Shown piece by piece: positions 61,745 through 64,000 of a DNA stretch of 64,000 bases. The notes beneath the pieces are model-generated. The model worked only from the letters and a program-made list of their open reading frames with translations, had not been told where the DNA came from and did not search any database. The position numbers and the translations under genes are program-made. Every line of letters starts with the position of its first letter. Position 1 is the first letter of the stretch. This DNA is from Aquimarina amphilecti (GTDB lineage Bacteria > Bacteroidota > Bacteroidia > Flavobacteriales > Flavobacteriaceae). The DNA is taken from positions 434,001-498,000 of the forward strand of contig NZ_FOAB01000002.1 of NCBI RefSeq assembly GCF_900109375.1. Direction: 5' to 3'.

Positions 61745-61921
61745 TATAATGAATTGAGTTAATTGTTTGGCGCAAAAGAACGAATCTTTGTGCAATCTAA
61801 GTTTATCTAAACGTTAAAATTTTTCACATAAAAATTTAACGGTTTTAAGGTAACTCTATTTCGTATTCAATTGATTTGTAATCAATTGAAAATATTCAAA
61901 AGTTATTAACCAAAATAGTAA

Positions 61922-63559
61922 TTAATTTAAATATTTTTTTAACAGTGTTTTTGTAGATGAATCGTGGTCAGAAATCTGCGAATTATCGATTTCCTTTAGA
62001 ATATTTGTAGCTAATTGCTTACCTAGTTCTACACCCCATTGATCATAACTAAATATGTTCCATATGACTCCTTGAACAAAAATTCGTTGTTCATACATAG
62101 ATACTAGTTTACCTAAACTTTTGGGAGTTAGTTTGTTGATAAGTATTGTAGAGGTAGGTTTGTTACCAGTGAAAATTTTGAACGGAATTAACTTTTTTAG
62201 TTTGTCTTCTGATAGATTTTTGGATTGTAATTCTTCAAGAACTTCTTCTTCCGTTTTTCCATTCATTAAAGCTTCTGTTTGGGCAAAGAAATTGGCCATC
62301 AATTTATCTTGATGGTTTTTATCTTCAAACAAAGAATTTTTAAAACCTATAAATTCTGCAGGAATAAGTTTTGTCCCTTGATGAATTAGCTGAAAAAAAG
62401 CGTGTTGGGCATTTGTTCCTGGCTCTCCCCAGATAATAGTTCCCGTTTGATAATCGATATGATTTCCGTTACGATCTACGCTTTTTCCATTACTTTCCAT
62501 AATTCCTTGTTGTAGGTACGCTGGCAATCTATGAAGATATTGAGAATAAGGAATAACTGCTTCACTTTCGGCACCAAAGAAATTATTATACCAAATACTT
62601 AATAATCCTAAAATAACGGGTATGTTCTCTTCAAAATTGGCAGTTCTGAAATGGGCGTCCATTTCGTAAGCACCTTCTAATAAAGCCTCAAAGTTTTTAA
62701 AACCTACTGATAAACTTATAGATAGGCCAACAGCACTCCAAAGAGAAAAGCGACCCCCAACCCAATCCCATAAAGGAAAAATATTCTCCTCTGCGATACC
62801 AAATTCGGTTACATTAGGAATATTACTAGATACTGCGACAAAATGTTTTTCTACGGCTTCTTGAGCGGCTTGTTTTATGAACCAACTTCTAGCTGTAGTG
62901 GCATTTGATAATGTTTCTTGTGTAGAAAAGGTTTTTGAAACTACAACGAATAAGGTAGTCTCCGGATCTAGATTTTTTAGTTTTTGATGGACGTGGTCAC
63001 CATCGACATTTGATATGAAATGTACTTTTAAATGATTTTTATAATACTCAAGAGATTCTGTGATCATTGCAGGCCCAAGATCTGAACCACCAATACCGAT
63101 ATTTACGATATCAGTAAATGATTTATTAGTATATCCTTTTAGCTCACCATTGACAACTTTATCAGAGAATGTTTGAATTTTGGTTTTTACGGCACCAACT
63201 TCTGGAACTACATTTTTGCTATTGACATTAATAGTTTTACCAGATGGTGCTCTAAGAGCAGTATGTAAAACGGCTCTTCCTTCTGTTTCATTTATAATTT
63301 CTCCATCAAAATAACTTTGTATTGCTTTATCCAGTTGGACTTCTTTAGCCAGTTCTATCAAAAGTTTTTTGGTAGTTTCATCAATTCTATTCTTAGAATA
63401 ATCTACGTAAAAATCATTCCATTCAATTGAGAATTTTCCTGCTCTATCTGGAGATTTCGCAAAAAGGTCTTTTAGATGAGTGTCTTTAATATTCTCATAG
63501 TGATTTTTAAGTGCTCCCCAGGCTTTTGTGGTGGTGGGATTAATAGTTGGTAGTGCCAT
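61922..63559 (-). CDS. pgi: Glucose-6-phosphate isomerase
   Basis: A 545-aa enzyme with signatures [29 protein letters not shown], the catalytic [18 protein letters not shown] and the C-terminal Lys/Gln region. It interconverts glucose-6-phosphate and fructose-6-phosphate. It starts 4 bp after the M23 peptidase stop, so the two share a transcript. Confidence 0.96.
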   Translation of the reverse strand: MALPTINPTTTKAWGALKNHYENIKDTHLKDLFAKSPDRAGKFSIEWNDFYVDYSKNRIDETTKKLLIELAKEVQLDKAIQSYFDGEIINETEGRAVLHTALRAPSGKTINVNSKNVVPEVGAVKTKIQTFSDKVVNGELKGYTNKSFTDIVNIGIGGSDLGPAMITESLEYYKNHLKVHFISNVDGDHVHQKLKNLDPETTLFVVVSKTFSTQETLSNATTARSWFIKQAAQEAVEKHFVAVSSNIPNVTEFGIAEENIFPLWDWVGGRFSLWSAVGLSISLSVGFKNFEALLEGAYEMDAHFRTANFEENIPVILGLLSIWYNNFFGAESEAVIPYSQYLHRLPAYLQQGIMESNGKSVDRNGNHIDYQTGTIIWGEPGTNAQHAFFQLIHQGTKLIPAEFIGFKNSLFEDKNHQDKLMANFFAQTEALMNGKTEEEVLEELQSKNLSEDKLKKLIPFKIFTGNKPTSTILINKLTPKSLGKLVSMYEQRIFVQGVIWNIFSYDQWGVELGKQLATNILKEIDNSQISDHDSSTKTLLKKYLN

Positions 63560-63563
63560 GTGG

Positions 63564-64000
63564 TTATAATATTTCTTGTTTTGGTTTGAATATAATGCTG
63601 TCTAATTTTGTTTTTAAAGGTTCGATGTGTTTGTAAAAAGCAGGGCGTAAACTATCTTTTAATGGTTTGGATGCGGGTAAATCTTGTTTAAATGGATCTA
63701 CTTCTTTTCCGTTTTTCCAGAAACGATAGCACACGTGAGGTCCACTTGTATTTCCAGTCATTCCAATAAATCCAATTACTTCTCCTTGTCTAACATATTC
63801 TCCAACCTTTACTGCTCGTCTACTCATATGTAAGTATTGCGTTTCGTAGGTTGAATTATGTCTAATTTTTACATATTTACCATTTCCTCCTCTACGTTCT
63901 GATTTAGTTACTGTACCATCTGCTGTAGCTAAAATAGGAGTTCCGATAGGAGCAGCAAAGTCTGTCCCGCGATGAGGTCTTATTTTGTTTCCGTAGTATT
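63564..64000 (-). CDS. M23 (LytM-type) metallopeptidase, 5' end outside window
   Basis: The frame is open to the right edge; about 145 C-terminal residues are seen. The zinc motif HxxxD is HRGTDFAAP, and [27 protein letters not shown] and [16 protein letters not shown] follow. The usual HxH near the end is HxC (His then Cys), so a Cys takes the place of the third zinc ligand, as in some Bacteroidota homologues. It is expected to act on peptidoglycan in the periplasm. A later in-frame ATG at 63827 is internal, not the true start. It probably forms an operon with pgi. Confidence 0.88.
   Translation of the reverse strand, partial: YYGNKIRPHRGTDFAAPIGTPILATADGTVTKSERRGGNGKYVKIRHNSTYETQYLHMSRRAVKVGEYVRQGEVIGFIGMTGNTSGPHVCYRFWKNGKEVDPFKQDLPASKPLKDSLRPAFYKHIEPLKTKLDSIIFKPKQEIL

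Noticed and set aside
1-64000. CRISPR array, insertion sequence or prophage
   Set aside because: No regularly spaced repeats, transposase, integrase or phage structural genes were found.

Overview
The window looks like a chromosomal segment of a marine-type Flavobacteriaceae bacterium (phylum Bacteroidota), possibly Aquimarina or a relative. The evidence is the low GC content, a type IX secretion (T9SS) C-terminal sorting domain, a large TonB-dependent receptor, -7 promoter elements of the TAnnTTTG type, few Shine-Dalgarno sites, and typical flavobacterial gene neighbourhoods (yceD-rpmF-fabH-accB-accC, tdk-alr, mce, gliding-clade LytTR systems). I see no rRNA operon, insertion sequence, prophage or CRISPR array. 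One tRNA gene (anticodon CAT) is present.

Layout. 1-2.5 kb: a divergent qorB-like/HxlR redox pair, then queD and lpxH. 2.5-11 kb: a secreted lectin-like T9SS protein, an orphan ABC ATPase, two large peptidases (S9 and M14) and a DoxX membrane protein. 11-17 kb: asd, mscL, alr, tdk on the minus strand, then a conserved unknown, a DoxX-like protein, rsmI and a HopJ-family gene on the plus strand. 17-24.5 kb: an M50-like membrane protease, a stand-alone cytolysin-C-domain-like protein, a four-gene operon ending in a NarL-type two-component system, a CMD/AhpD-like protein and recJ. 24.5-29.3 kb: small exported or conserved proteins, a Gre-like factor, an intradiol-dioxygenase-like protein, mtgA and a FAD oxidoreductase. 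29.3-36 kb: the fatty-acid cluster accC-accB-fabH, rpmF and yceD, then pdxA, ribE and a lectin-fold lipoprotein. 36-49.5 kb: an unusual VWA/plug/TPR exported protein, an ankyrin protein, and two LytS/LytTR two-component pairs flanking an ABC exporter whose permease is fused to an M1 peptidase. 49.4-64 kb: tRNA, mce, rbfA, a LolC-like permease, dusB, an LRR lipoprotein, lepA behind a structured leader, a HAD phosphatase, yjbQ, a Oar-like TonB receptor, pgi and a truncated M23 peptidase.

Most of the window is housekeeping: membrane lipid and peptidoglycan synthesis (lpxH, acc/fabH, alr, mtgA, asd), nucleotide and cofactor synthesis (tdk, ribE, pdxA, queD), translation (rpmF, rsmI, rbfA, lepA, dusB, tRNA) and DNA repair (recJ). 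The more unusual content is the stand-alone cholesterol-dependent-cytolysin domain-4-like protein near 18.2 kb, the VWA plus TonB-plug-without-barrel plus TPR protein at 36.7-39.7 kb, the structured RNA candidate directly upstream of lepA at 54.39-54.53 kb, a structured leader upstream of fabH, and a 91-base hairpin element near 7.7 kb. All functional calls are from reading the sequence; no database search was run.
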